NCBI GenBank assembly: GCA_029531795.1
Contig: JAPEIS010000011.1
Span: 868,001 to 932,000 of the forward strand
DNA: 64,000 nt
Source: Sclerotinia nivalis
Lineage: Eukaryota; Ascomycota; Leotiomycetes; Helotiales; Sclerotiniaceae
Direction: 5' to 3'
Shown here: positions 20,622-33,281 of the stretch, piece by piece
How the letters are laid out: every line of letters starts with the position of its first letter
Numbering within the stretch: the first letter of the stretch is position 1
Program-made: the position numbers and the translations under genes
Notes under the pieces: model-generated
The model's database searches: none
The model's input: the letters and a program-made list of their open reading frames with translations, nothing else
Told to the model about the DNA's origin: nothing

Positions 20622-23442
20622 AGTGGAGGAGCTGGATTGATGAATAGTTTCCTATACTTGGTCATTCGGATAATCAGTGATTACACGGATTCACGTAGTA
20701 ATTGGAAATAGTAGTCTTATGCTGCAGCAGTGGCTGCAGAATATGCAAAAAAGCTTTTGCTATTGATTCCCCCAGAGTCGGTGATAGGATTGGCACATGT
20801 AAAACCAAGTACGTAGCTGTAGCCGTGCTTCGAGTATGTTTCGGATGACTACTCTCAAAGTATGTTGTTGGAGATACCTAGTAATGACAGGATCGAAGAC
20901 TTACTTATCTGCGAATCTCAATGAAAAATCAGATTTTTCGCCCGATTGCTCGAGATCAAATTTTGTCACGATGTGTGTTATTTGTTTAATTGACTTTGTC
21001 TATTTGAATTTCTATTTGGATACCAGTGAGAGGTAAAGCTATTTTGATCGTATGAGTTTATTGTGAGTTGCAGCTTAACTTCGTATTTTGGGATATCTTC
21101 TGGATAGGACAGAACTATGTGGATTCCAGAGGAAAATATGACATATTATGGTAGGAGGATAGAAGATATGGATGTAACTCGTCATTCTTGCACTTTCATA
21201 CATCAATCAAGTCATATATCAAGTTTGATAAACTTCGAAATGCAAGATCCATTTTGATGAAATTGATAAACTTAGCATGCACAACAAAGTATAGAAGAAA
21301 GTGTCACTGGCCTCGCCTAAATTACCTATTCAAGGTCAAATATCTACTTGAAATGGCATGTTCAAAATTGGGAGAATCGAATGGGCTCCACCTGAGTATT
21401 CCCCACTATCTCATAGCTAAGATCAATAAGAGGATGCAGAAATGTACAGTCTCTCAGACGAAGATTCTGATACCATACTATATCAAAAGCATCTTCTTCA
21501 TCTCCATCACGCCTTGAATACACAGAAGATGAGAATTTAGATATAGAAGACACATCAATATAATCCTCCTCCAAACAACCACCCCGGCTTAGTAGAAAAG
21601 CTACACTCAACACAAGCAAAAGAAAGAAAAAAAAACAGCAAGCGAAGACGAACGCAAAAGCGCAAAAAGCCAGGAAATCACAACGAACTCTGATAAGAAA
21701 TCCAAGAATAAAAGGTTTGATTTCAGGAGCGAAATTCTTGATGAATTGTCGAGAAAAAAAGAAAGAAAGATTTGAGGTTTAAGAATGTGTTTATTTTATT
21801 TTATGTATATATATTATTTTTAAATTGTTATTGGTGATCGCTTGATTCTTCTGGATTTTATTCTATTTGAGTTAAATTAAGGATACAGCAGGTAGATAGA
21901 TAATTAATGAAATAAATTTCCTATATTGAATAATCATATCTTATTATGTTTTCTCTTATAGTAAATATGAGCTTGTGGGAAATTAATCATTAGATAGATA
22001 GATACTCGAGTATAAATAAGATATCATTATTGGGTGATGTTCGAAAAGTCGATTAGTTATTGACTAAGCTCTTCTAGATATGATGTGATGTGATATGATT
22101 ATCGAGACTAGAGTGTAAAGTAGTACTAGTATTTCTTACTATTTAATTTATGTGTACTCACTTTTTCTAAATAGAGTGTTTAGATGATTTGTTTGGTTGG
22201 GAATATCTGGTACAGCTCCGTTTTATTTATAATGTGATATCTCTCTTTAATGTTAGATTATTTCATCTGCGTTCTGGAGATTTCTTGGAGAGGAGAAAAT
22301 TAGATGTGGATGAGGGTGAGGGTGGATGTGAAGATGTGTAGTTTTATGAATAGGTGGACAAAGCGGATTATAGATATCTAGTAAGTATTTTGTTTGGGAA
22401 TAAAAGGGGTGTGTGAAGGATGTGTCGATGAGGAATAAGATATAATCACCGATGAGCCAATAAATAACAAACAATAGAGAAGATTTAAAATATAATCTTA
22501 CACGCTATTTAATTAAATATCTTCAAAATGATGAGTCATTAAAGCGGAGGGAGTTGAGAATAGGGAGGAGAGTTGGGGATAAAAAGGAGAGTTGGGGATA
22601 AAAAGGAGAGTTGGGGATAGAAAGGAGAGTTGGGGATAGGAAGGAAGTGATAGGAAAGAAGATAATAAGAAAAGGGAAGAAGGTAATGGTAAGATCTTAA
22701 CGGAGTTTGATGTTTGAGGATTTGGAGGGTTGGGTGTGGGTTTGGGGAATAGGGTGGAAAAGGCTTAGGGTTGGGGGAATAGGTTGAAGAAGGGTCAGGG
22801 TTGGCATGGGGTGAAGATTGGGGTTGGGGAATAAGTTGGATGGGGGTTATTGATGATTCAGTAGATAGGAGAGAGCTGTGAGTTGTGATGGAGAAAATAA
22901 TGGTTTTCAGAGTTAGGAAATTTGGATTTGTTGAGGTATGAAGAATGATTGGAGATAATGAATCAGTCAAAAGAGGCAGGAGGTGGTGGGTTGTGATGAA
23001 GAAAATATTAGTTTTCAGAGTGAGTATGTTTGGAATTTCGGAGATCATGATTACATTAAGTGAATCAAAATATGCGATGATGATTCCGAGATCAGTAAAA
23101 GAGAAAATAGCTGTGATGGGGAAAGCAGAAATGCTTTATTTGGAGTTGAGGGGCTGGAGGTACCTGCTAGGTATTAATAATATTAATTCGAGAAAAATGT
23201 TTCACGGGGTAGAGGCGAGAATAATGACTCAGAAAGGCACGGTGAATATGCGAGAATTGTATGAAAAGCCACGATGCTTGAATGTCTATGTGCTATCTAG
23301 CTAGTCGAGTAGCTCTGACAGGAACATAGAAGTGTAAAACAAGGGTATCAAGTAGAAAAAAGAAATGTATTAATGACAAAGGAAAAAGATGACTTGAAAA
23401 AATCGACTCAGAACTCCGCCCAGCGGAGTATATGTCACTCTC
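20622..23442. other. AT-rich gene-free region
   Basis: Long A/T runs, especially 21770-22260, and short frames without family features. A 19-bp tandem repeat lies near 22.6 kb. No transposon ends were recognised. Confidence 0.5.
22566..22641 (+). repeat. 19-bp tandem repeat, four copies
   Basis: The unit aggagagttggggataaaa occurs four times with small changes in the last two copies. Confidence 0.9.
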
Positions 23443-24105
23443 TTAAACTCCCACTCCCAACGTTTTCTTGGCTCTAATCCAGAAGGGTAATCGTTTTTCA
23501 TCAGATGTAGTTCCAACACACAACATGTACTCCTCCCAAGCTGCGTCTGAGCCGGCTGCGAGACCTGCTCTCACATTAGGACAATAAGTCTTCATATACC
23601 ACCCCGCACTTTTCCACGTGTACTTGTCGTCCGCAACCAAGTCCATAATCTGGTTCTTCTGAACGTCCGTCAAACCGTCCGCAGTGGTGGCTGTTGTGAT
23701 TTTTGCGAGATCTGCTGCGAGTTCAGGGATAGATCGCGCATACTGGAGGTTGAAGTTTGCGTGTTGCATGTTGCGCGTTCCTTGACCTGGTTCTAGATGG
23801 GGGAAGTGGTGTATGTTGTATTTGAACTCGGCGGTTTCGTAAGCGATGAGGGCGATGATAGCTGCGGCCTCTCCGGCTTGAAATTCTTGACCATTTATGG
23901 CATCAGCGATGCTCCGAGCGGCGTGATCGGCAGTAGCACACTCATCCGGGAATTCTGCGCCAGCGCAGGTGGTGAGGGCGTCAGGGGCGATCCCGTTAAT
24001 GAGATCGATGGCTGCCACGCGTGGAAGGATAATGTTATTCGAAGCAATGGGTGCCGCGAAGGCAAGAGCTGAGAAAAGTGTGATCTGAATTGTCTTGAAC
24101 AACAT
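23443..24105 (-). CDS. Secreted protein of unknown function
   Basis: Single exon, 220 aa. A clear signal peptide (MLFKTIQITLFSALAFAAP) precedes a soluble domain of about 200 residues with four Cys (CAGAEFPDEC, YCPNV and LCVG contexts), which could form two disulfides. Helical blocks include EAAAIIALIAYETAEFKYNI and DDKYTWKSAGWYMKTY. It reads like a conserved family of secreted fungal proteins, but I cannot name it. An extracellular role such as effector or enzyme is only a guess. It stands alone at the edge of a gene-poor stretch. Confidence 0.75.
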   Translation of the reverse strand: MLFKTIQITLFSALAFAAPIASNNIILPRVAAIDLINGIAPDALTTCAGAEFPDECATADHAARSIADAINGQEFQAGEAAAIIALIAYETAEFKYNIHHFPHLEPGQGTRNMQHANFNLQYARSIPELAADLAKITTATTADGLTDVQKNQIMDLVADDKYTWKSAGWYMKTYCPNVRAGLAAGSDAAWEEYMLCVGTTSDEKRLPFWIRAKKTLGVGV

Positions 24106-27100
24106 ATCGTGTGGTTTATCGAGAAAATCTGGATTAAGGATAGATCTGAAGTTGGTATATGGTTTGAGGAAGAAGGACAGAGTTTGCGGTTCTTCGAAGG
24201 TTTATGTAGTTCAATGAGGAGGATTGTTCTAGAGTTTGTTAATAATAGAAATCAACAATAAGATTGTTTGTGGCTGAACAAAGAAACTGAAAAAAAGTGA
24301 TTGTACGTTGTTCTTCGAACAAGGAGGTAATGTTATAACTGTGAAAGTAGCACTGAATCATAGAATTAAAAGAAATATGCCTATAATTATAACAAGGCGA
24401 GTGGATTCACAAGTTTTCTTTGGGGCTGACTCCATAGTATGTGAATATAAAAAAACGTATGATTTCCCCAATCCAATACTTCAGATGGAGAATGATTCAT
24501 GGTCATACTTGACCTCCTATGTCTTCATCCATTGGAAGGCAAAGAAAGGAGATAGTTTAACAGGATGAGGTTTAAAGGAAAAATCCAAGTATGTTCAAAT
24601 GGCAGATAGAACCACAGCCAATACTTTGAAGATCAATACAATAATCTGACATCTACCGAAAGTTTCATGTTTCATGAAGAATGAAGTCATGAAGAGAATT
24701 CCTTGGTCAATGCTTTGTCATTATGTGATACGGCGTCTTCGACTTCTGACAGCCCTACACTTTTAGGTCACAATGCAATGATTGATCGAGGGGTCCATAA
24801 CAAATAATCCGATAATTCAGCTTAGCAGTTTCTCTCTTGTCGCAAAAGCTGAATTGTCGTTACATAAAGATGAGTGCAACTTCTCTACGATGCTTTGAAG
24901 ATCAGATCCTGCTAGTACTGTAACAAACGGGCCTTCAATCCCGCTCATGGGATTGTAAACGCCTGAGCAACTAAATTTCCGAGTTACGAAATTGCACAGC
25001 TTATTATTAACTCGGTGCGTTAAAATCTTCCAATTCTTTCGTGGCACATGCACAAGAACACAACAAGGAGGAAGAGTGACCACAAACTGATGAATCATTG
25101 CACTGGGACGGGAAAGCCTTACGGAGGAAGTTACAACGGGTGTGGAAGAACGGATCGTAACGAGACACCGATGCACCACCGTCAAGCCGAAGAAAGTTTT
25201 GAGGTGATTGGTCAATCCTACGAGATGCCGAATGCACAGCTGTAAATTAATTAGCACAGCCTTCTCTTGACCAACAGAGGTATTGGGGACAAATGACAGG
25301 AAACACGGAATAACGCTTCGAGTTTGGTGGTCTGTACCAAAATATGGAATTTTTGAGAATTTTGGGGTCTTTGAGAAACCAAGGAAACAAAATCGACGTG
25401 GATTTTCCAATCTTTACTTTGTAGGGCTGGAGAATGGTATATTGAGGGATGTGTTGAGGGAATTTTCTGGTACTTTTGCTTGATGCACAAGAACAATTGT
25501 TGCGGGCTTCAGTGGATTTCACAAGGGCTTCCTTCGCAGGGTTCGAGGCGCAGGAGAGAATCTTGATGGCAGAGCTTTACCGTGCAGCTCATTATTATGA
25601 CGAAGATACATTTCTGCAGCCCTGCGGCACCAGAATTTGGTGACAGACAACCCTTCATCCCAATTATATTTTCATATGTTATCATTTTTATGGATCAACG
25701 TTGACTCATCCTTGCAAAGGGACCGTCCCGATTTGATTGAGATCAAGCTTTTAAACTTTAAAGTTGCGGAGATGTGGTCAATTTGGAAGTCATCGTCCGC
25801 GGTGGTCTCGGTCGCCGGGTCGCTTGGGAATTCACAATTGAACACCTGATAGCTTGCTCCAGTATTACGATTCCGAATTCAAGGTTGAAGCTTAACCCAC
25901 CGATGAACTCAATTCATTCTACACGCGAAGGGTTAGAAACCGACGTGTGTTGACGCAGACATGAAGGTTTTGATATCCAAATAGGAAGTTGTTAATCAAT
26001 TTTAGGATCTTTACGGGATTCAATTGTTGGTACCTAGAGAACATGACGATATATGTATCTGCGAACGTATTCATATTCGTAAGTCGCCAAGATTCGCTGA
26101 CGAGGTAAATACAACATGTATCTCCAGTCATGAACTCTCAAAACTGCATTAGCAATCGAATTTGCGGGGGGAAGATTCGCAAAAGATTGATTTGGACAGA
26201 AAAGATAAAGTGCGGAAGCATTTTGAGTTTACCGGTCGTTGGATATGTCACCGAACTACAACGAATAACCCTCTCTTCATTGGTTCTCGATACGTACATT
26301 TGACTCCTTGGACCAGCGAACGTGGCTTAGACTGCGGTTTTTTGTTGACTTTCTGCCACATTTCGACTCTTGAGGCTCTTTCAGTACTCGGTGAGTCTAA
26401 AATGGATTCGGGGTAATATTCCCCCCGTCTTACTCCGTTGCTGTTCCTGTACTAAAATGAAAGGGAAACACAATTGGACCCCTGTTCCTGATGATTAAAA
26501 GAGACAAGCCTTGGGCCCTTGATACTTTTGATACTCTTTTAGCTTCGATTAAGTAAGTGGGCTTCCCGTTTCTTCCGTGAATGAAGCTCGGGGCTCGAAT
26601 TTTGAGAATGTGATCCTTACTCTTATCTAGCTCTCGCTTCGAATGATTGTTAATCGTCTCAAATTGACATCAATTTCATACGATAATTTTGGTTAGCGGA
26701 GTACTTTAGATATACCAAGTTGAGGATGTCGTATTTATTCTCAAGTATTACGAAAGACCGACAAAAAGCTAGACGGTCTTTTGCTGGGATAAGTGCGTTA
26801 ATATGTTTTGACAGCAAAACAGCATCATAATCAATGGATCTATGTCAAGGGGTGTTGAAACTTGAGACATGAAAATAGCATCGCCTCCCACTAAAAGGTT
26901 TTAAGCGCGAGGACTACAACAAGGGTAGATTCAAGAAGCAATCTGGCGGGGACTCCCTTGTGAGTGATCATATTGGCATCCATTCCCACGTTTTTTTATA
27001 AATCCACCCACCTGGTTATTTTGGAATTCTGCCACTTTTGATCAAGTCGCATAAATCGATCACGACGAGTTGGGTATCAGTCGATGAGATGACTACGTAG

Positions 27101-29152
27101 TAGTGTGTCTTCATACAACTTCTTGGCTTAGGTAATATCGCTAAGATTTGCGACCTGGCATAAGGATTCCAGCCCGTGGGGATACTCATGTACATTCGTA
27201 CCTCATATATTTTTAGCAGGTCGAGCATTGGTAGGCTGTTGGTCTGACTATTTACTCCATGCATTGTGCAACTGTTCGCATTACGACCTCGCACGAAGGT
27301 AGCAGGGCTGTTTATTGGTCACCGATTTCGTGAAGTTGTAGCATATTCCATATTAACTTCAGGGTCTCTATTGCGGGGAAGCGATGAACCAGTAGCCAAA
27401 AGGTCACCGTTTCGAAGAGATACGCGCGAAGATCAAAGGTTAAAGGTTTCTAGAATTGGGGTAAATACTGATTCAACCGGCGGCGATCACAACACTATTG
27501 ATTCCCAACTGTTCGGTCGCTATTTAGACTAGAGAGGTTTCATGATTTGATCTGGATGGAGATGGAAATAGAGATATCATTCATATGGAGAATTGACAAT
27601 GTATATAAGCGCATAGGGGGAAAGGTATCTCAAAGAAGCCACTCGTATGCCATTGAGAAGGAATCGGTAATTAAGCTTTTCTATATAGTAGTAATAGGCG
27701 CCTTCGTGGGGATTTCAATATTGCACGAAAGAACGATGGGATGTGCTAAGCTTTCAAATATTATTATTTTTGGGACTTGATCTAGTAAGACTCGTACGAT
27801 GGAAGCCAAGGTTGGAGTTTGTTTCAAAGAATGATGGGGTTTGTTGTTGATTGCTACGAGTTTCGAGTTTGCAGATATATTCGATATTTTTCTCTTTGTA
27901 TGGATATTATCAGCTTCATCCATCCTGTATCAATTCAATTGTATATGCGCGATCCTTCAATTGAAGTGTTGACAAGTACGAAAATAGAAAGCGGTAAAGG
28001 GAAAGCTGTTTGTAGTGAAGGATTAAATTACAATTACCACCCCTCAAATATAAATAATCACACTCCACTTTTTAGTTATAATTGATTATCAAGCTAACTT
28101 AGTTTGATAAGGTTAGCTTTGATAATCCTTGTCATTTCGAATTGATTTACAAGCCCATTTTCACTGCTGCCTAAAATACCTTGACAAGGCGGATTTTGTA
28201 TCAATTGATCTCTCTCAATCTCACATCTCACTCTTCGTCCCTCCTTTTCCCTCCTCCTCCTCTCTCAAAACCATACACGCACGCAGTACGGTACGCCAAG
28301 CCAACCGACAACAAAATAAAGTCATCTTGCAAACCAAACGAAGCTTCCGTCTCCCGTTTTTATTCCTCACCGGCCACGAATTCACTAACGCGTTCAACTT
28401 CGAATTCACCCAAGAACAAATCGATATACGAAGTAATTGACTGGTTGAATTGAATTTGAATGCAAAGTTCACGAATCATATCAATCTCAATTCAATCCCA
28501 ATCTCAATCTATCCCTCATTCGTTGGACATAACTAAAGGTCCAGGCAACAATCGCACCTTAACTTTAAACAACTTTAATATTGACCTTCGCGCTTCTCTC
28601 TTCCCTCTTCTTTGCCGTCCATCAAAGAAAACTCCTCATCAACCAGAGCTTTGCTTCAACCAAGGGAACAAACATCGAAACCCTAAAATAAAAGTAGGAA
28701 ATCGACAAGAACCATATTGTCGTTTTTCTAGCTTATTTTGCCTCGTTGAATAGAATTCACACCGAGAAAGGCTGACAGCCTCGGAAGGTGATATTTGTAC
28801 AGCCAACTAACTATTTGTATGCTCCGATTCATTCTTCCCCCTTCCCCATACTTTATTTACCACACCCATCCATTCAACCTTTTCAAATCGGTCAAGCATC
28901 AGGCGATTATTGGTGCGAAAGTTGAAACATAAACATATGGATTGATTAATCCCAACCACACATTTTTACACCGAAGCTACTTTGGACCTATTTCATATCT
29001 GGTTTTATATACCACATTTATACTCCGAAACGGGTTCATACATCCTCATTTGTGACTCACATTTCTTGCATGGAATAAAAGATCCCCAGGGCTAATCAAT
29101 CTTATCCTAGTCCTCGAAGAATTCGCAGAGCTAAAAGACCTGGCCACTCAGG
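24106..29152. other. Five-kilobase gene-poor region
   Basis: No frame here has the length or content of a real gene. The longest (197 codons, minus strand, 24817-25410) is overlapped by frames of similar quality on the other strand and shows no motif. The last 1 kb holds the promoter and long 5' leader of the C2H2 factor gene. An imperfect inverted repeat lies near 28.1 kb. Heavily decayed repeats may be present but were not recognised. Confidence 0.5.
28084..28127. repeat. Imperfect inverted repeat (hairpin)
   Basis: Arms gattatcaagctaac (28084-28098) and gttagctttgataatc (28112-28127) pair with one bulged base around a 13-base loop. Confidence 0.75.
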
Positions 29153-31807
29153 ATGTCGTTCACACATCCCCGAAGAACTACAAAGACCACATCTACTACT
29201 GTGACTCCTCTTGCGAATGCGTCAGGCCGTCCAACAGTTAATACAACTATGGCTTCCCTTCGCAAAGGTGCCACCTTCCACTCACCTTCTTCTCCTACGA
29301 ACGAAGTTGAAGGTGCTTTTAACCTCTCATCCCTTCAACGTTCCTTATCCAACCTTGAAAACTTCGCCGTCGAATCACACAAACGTCGTGCTGCCGATGC
29401 TATAGAATCATTCGAACTTACTGCTGCCGGCAATCAGTCTTCTTCTACATCAAGTCGACGCTTCCGTGACGAGTCTGAACCTGTTCCTCGAGGTGTCGTC
29501 AACGTCGAGAACCCCTCCAACAAGTCATACGATACACCACTGATGGAAGGAATTATGACATCCGAGGATTCTTTTGTCAGACGTTCGACGCGTCCTCGCC
29601 GTACTACACCTAGATATGCAGACAGTGGTCTCGGGTCATCAATCGGGTCATCATCATCGGACAAAAAAGTATTCACCGACGACAATGCCTCTAAGTCTAC
29701 CAAGCCATCAACTATAACTAGATCAGCCGCTGCCCCGTCTACAATCATCAAGAGTTTTCCTAGACTTAGTGCTCGTACAACCGCTCGCATTCAACAGCAT
29801 ATCCTGAAGCCACTCCTGGCAAAGAAGTCTTTCAGAGACTTGCATCCTCTCGTCGAAGATTGTCCAAGACGAATTCATCAGAAGGAAATCGTATCTCTGC
29901 GTGATCTGGAGAAGACCTTAATTTTTACCGCACCTGTAAGTGAAATCCATAATGATGTTGCTTGGGGAGTTGCTCACTGGTTCTCGCAATTGAAGAAGTA
30001 CACAAAGAGCGCCTCCTTGTACCTCGACTTTTGCCTTGAATCGATCCGTTGTATTCAAGCTACTGTCGAACTTGTTAACGAGCGCGAACAAACACGACCA
30101 AACGATCGCCCATATACTAACGGATACTTTGTTGATCTGGTCGAACAGATCAAACAATACGCCGAACAGGTTCGGGAAGCTAAGGAGAAGGAGGAGAAAG
30201 GAGAGACTTTGGACGAGATGGATGCACACCCGTATGTCCCTTTTCTTCAGTCTTCAGACCTGAAGTCTAAAGAGTTACTAACCCGTTTACCATACAGGTC
30301 GGATGAGGTCAAGCTTCACGGTGGCTTGACCAGAAATGGTCGACCCGCCGAACTTGTCCGCATCAATAAGAGAACTGGTAAAGCCGTTTCCATCGCCACC
30401 GGTAAACCCGTCGACATGGACGATGATGACAATAAGTCTATGAGATTTAAACGATCCTTGAGTGAAGAAGCTGAAGATGAAGAGTCAGTGATGAGATCGA
30501 TGGCTCGTCGTAAGAAGGATGCCTCTGCTGCTGAGCTTGCTCCTAAATTCTGCCGTGAGAAGGGATGTGACAAATCATTCAAGCGTCCATGTGATTTGAC
30601 CAAACATGAGAAAACTCATTCTCGCCCTTGGAAATGCCCCGTTACTTCATGCAAGTACCACGAATATGGTTGGCCAACCGAGAAGGAAATGGACCGCCAT
30701 CAAAATGACAAACATTCGGCTGCTCCTCCACTATTCGAGTGCCACTTCAAGCCTTGCCCATATCGCTCAAAACGTGAGTCGAATTGCAAGCAGCACATGG
30801 AGAAGGCACACGGATGGGAGTACATCCGATCCAAGAACAACGGGAAGAACAGACCTGCTGCACCAGCCGTTGTTCCAAATGGCCTGCCAACTCCTCAAGC
30901 TACTATTATACACACTCCGGGCAGCGACTCCAATGTCGAATCTCCACTTATTGTTGATGATGAAATGATCTATGAGAATACTTCATTGTACACCACAAGC
31001 CACAGCATGGACTTCTTCCCCGCATTCCCTACCGAGATGAACATGTTCCAACCTCCACAATCATTGAACATTGAATACTCTCCTGTGACGGATAACTCCT
31101 TCTCTACTGATGGTCACTCGCCATTTGATGCAAATTCTCCTTTTAACTCCACATCTGTTCTCGGTGCTCAGGATCAGTTTCAAGAGAACATACAAGCCTA
31201 TCCATCAAACGATGAATGGGCAGCGTATGAGCAGACTGATCTCTATAGCGCTCCAGCTCAGCTCCAAATTCCATCCAACCACCAAATTTATCAAGAGATC
31301 ATGGGCCAAAATGCTATGGCTTTTGAAACATCTGGTGACACATACCAAACAGAGCATCAGCAAAACCAACACCTCCATCAACCACAACCTATGGCACATA
31401 TCTCACCTATCGGTGAAGGTAACACAATGCTATACACCCCAAAGTCTATGCAAGATTTTGATGAAGGCTTTGAGGACTTTATTCCAAACAACACCCGCAT
31501 GACCACCAATGGTGTCCAGGATTTCCAGCTCTTTTCTGCACCTCAGCAAAGACACAGCAGCAATCCTGCTCCACTCTTTGGTGAGATCACTTCTCAAGCA
31601 CCCCTTGGGTTTCCTGGCATCCATCCCCAAGATCTGATTGCTTTCTATGCTCAAACTGCAGTCAATTCCGCTGCTGGTACTAGCAATCACCAACTTCAAA
31701 ATCACTATCAACCTCATCACCATCGTCAACAACAGCAACAATTGCATCAAAACATGAACATGACAATGGATTGGTCTTCTGATGAATATGGTTATGGCAG
31801 TCATTGA
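29153..31807 (+). CDS. C2H2 zinc-finger transcription factor
   Basis: Exons 29153-30231 and 30298-31807 give 862 aa. The 66-nt intron (gtatgt, CTAAC branch site, catacag) has no in-frame stop, so unspliced RNA would add 22 residues. A Ser/Thr-rich disordered N-terminus is followed by a conserved helical block (SFRDLHPLVEDCPRRIHQKE to about AEQVREAKEKEEKG). A basic segment FKRSLSEEAEDEESVMRSMA comes next, then three fingers: CREKGCDKSF..HEKTH, CPVTSCKYHEYGW..HQNDKH and CHFKPCPYRS..HMEKAH. The C-terminal third is Gln/Pro/Asn-rich, as in activation domains, ending in His/Gln repeats. This belongs to a conserved Pezizomycotina family; no symbol is certain. Splicing was chosen because DAHPSDEVKLHGGL joins smoothly. 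Confidence 0.88.
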   Translation: MSFTHPRRTTKTTSTTVTPLANASGRPTVNTTMASLRKGATFHSPSSPTNEVEGAFNLSSLQRSLSNLENFAVESHKRRAADAIESFELTAAGNQSSSTSSRRFRDESEPVPRGVVNVENPSNKSYDTPLMEGIMTSEDSFVRRSTRPRRTTPRYADSGLGSSIGSSSSDKKVFTDDNASKSTKPSTITRSAAAPSTIIKSFPRLSARTTARIQQHILKPLLAKKSFRDLHPLVEDCPRRIHQKEIVSLRDLEKTLIFTAPVSEIHNDVAWGVAHWFSQLKKYTKSASLYLDFCLESIRCIQATVELVNEREQTRPNDRPYTNGYFVDLVEQIKQYAEQVREAKEKEEKGETLDEMDAHPYVPFLQSSDLKSKELLTRLPYRSDEVKLHGGLTRNGRPAELVRINKRTGKAVSIATGKPVDMDDDDNKSMRFKRSLSEEAEDEESVMRSMARRKKDASAAELAPKFCREKGCDKSFKRPCDLTKHEKTHSRPWKCPVTSCKYHEYGWPTEKEMDRHQNDKHSAAPPLFECHFKPCPYRSKRESNCKQHMEKAHGWEYIRSKNNGKNRPAAPAVVPNGLPTPQATIIHTPGSDSNVESPLIVDDEMIYENTSLYTTSHSMDFFPAFPTEMNMFQPPQSLNIEYSPVTDNSFSTDGHSPFDANSPFNSTSVLGAQDQFQENIQAYPSNDEWAAYEQTDLYSAPAQLQIPSNHQIYQEIMGQNAMAFETSGDTYQTEHQQNQHLHQPQPMAHISPIGEGNTMLYTPKSMQDFDEGFEDFIPNNTRMTTNGVQDFQLFSAPQQRHSSNPAPLFGEITSQAPLGFPGIHPQDLIAFYAQTAVNSAAGTSNHQLQNHYQPHHHRQQQQQLHQNMNMTMDWSSDEYGYGSH

Positions 31808-33281
31808 ATGGCACGTATGGGTGGTGGATAAAATTCCCTACTCGTCTCAAATTTTTCAACCCGAACACATTCTGTATTAGCATATTTGCATTTTTCTTGT
31901 TATCTTTGGCGCGCTTTATTGGCATTTTTTCAAATAAGTCTTACGAAAGCTTCGAGGCTTGGTGTCTTTTCTCTTCTCAATTTTTTTTCTCGATGAATTT
32001 ACGAGTAGTGGTTAATTTACCAGGATTTCACGTGGAATGATCTGGGTTGGATTGGATGGTGGCTGTGGAACATGATGATTAAATTTTCTTTGATCTCGAC
32101 GGGTGGACCATTGACCGGGACTGACCGGGGATATTTTTATTATGACTTCTTTTTCTTTCTGGGAGAGATAACAGATGCGTAAGCATGCAGATAGATCTCG
32201 GGGGTATTAAAGTAGCTGGTTTTGATGGATGATATGGATGGATCTTGATTTGATTTCTTCAATTGATTTGGCTGGGAGTTAAATCGTAAATCGAATTGGG
32301 ATTTCTATTGGGGGTTTTATTGGATGGACATGGATGGATTGACTGGTATTGAATGGGAAGAGTGAAGCTTGATGGATTGAATTGATTGAGGTGGTGAATC
32401 AATGGTGGACAGGGCAACATAATTTGCAGAGAGGCATAAGATACAAGACAGAAATACTTTTGACAAAATGAGAATATTATCATCTTGATTTTTATTTGAT
32501 TAAGGTACTTGCTTTGTGATCTATGCATGATGATTGATGGCTCATGCCATGAGCGTTAGTGTCTATCAAAACTTTTCTTTTCGCTAGCCTCGATGATCCC
32601 CTCGCTTGTTTGGGAGTTATTGATAAATTGTTAATGTTTATGGCTATGCTACGGAGAGCTTGGGCTTGCGGACTTGGTTTATCCGCGCGCTAATTGTAAT
32701 GCTGGAGCCGCGAGGCGACCTTGTTTTGTTTGACCTTGATTTGGCCTGGATTTGATCGGGTTTGGGGAGAAAGGATGAGATGGGATGGGATTTGGGGGGC
32801 TTTTGTTAGTGGGTGGTTGTGTGGATGGATATGTGTTGGAATTTGTGGGAGGAGGTGGGAGGGGTGGTGTGTTCTTTCTTTCTCGAATTTTTTTTTTGGC
32901 CGTATTTCGTTAAGTACTCAACTCTTATGGCTCAACCTTGAGTAGGTATGTCCTCTGAGGTTGCATTTTATTTCTAACATTTTAGCACTGAATTATCCTG
33001 TACATTTTGCTATACTTGTAGTGCGGAGGATCTTTGGTATAGAAAGGTCTAAGGAGTTGTGGAGGTCGCCACCCATTGAACACAAAAGTGTAGGCCTCTT
33101 AGCCTGTAAAGCCTGTCATTCACGTAAGTAATGACTTACAGGAAAGGTTACAGGCCAAGCTGTGGTCAAACACGATGGGCTATCACTTACAGATGTTGGT
33201 AATTCAAGCCGTGATTCCCATGGTACAATTCCTCGATTCAAAACTACTAACAATCAAGCTAAATTATCCGACATAGAACGA
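31808..33281. other. Intergenic and possible unannotated 5' exons of the next gene
   Basis: 3' UTR of the C2H2 factor, then GGAT-rich and AT-rich DNA. From about 33010 a stop-free frame (reading SVGLLACKACHS) joins the giant gene's frame through a good 69-nt intron at 33124-33192 (gtaagt...cttacag). The next gene therefore probably starts further upstream than its first in-frame ATG, but no upstream start could be fixed. Confidence 0.45.

Noticed and set aside
24817..25410. 197-codon minus-strand frame in the gene-poor region
   Set aside because: No motif or recognisable domain, and several frames of similar quality overlap on both strands.
28181..28453. Pair of plus frames near 28.2-28.5 kb
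   Set aside because: Low-complexity Ser/Pro/Lys reading of pyrimidine-rich leader DNA upstream of the C2H2 factor.
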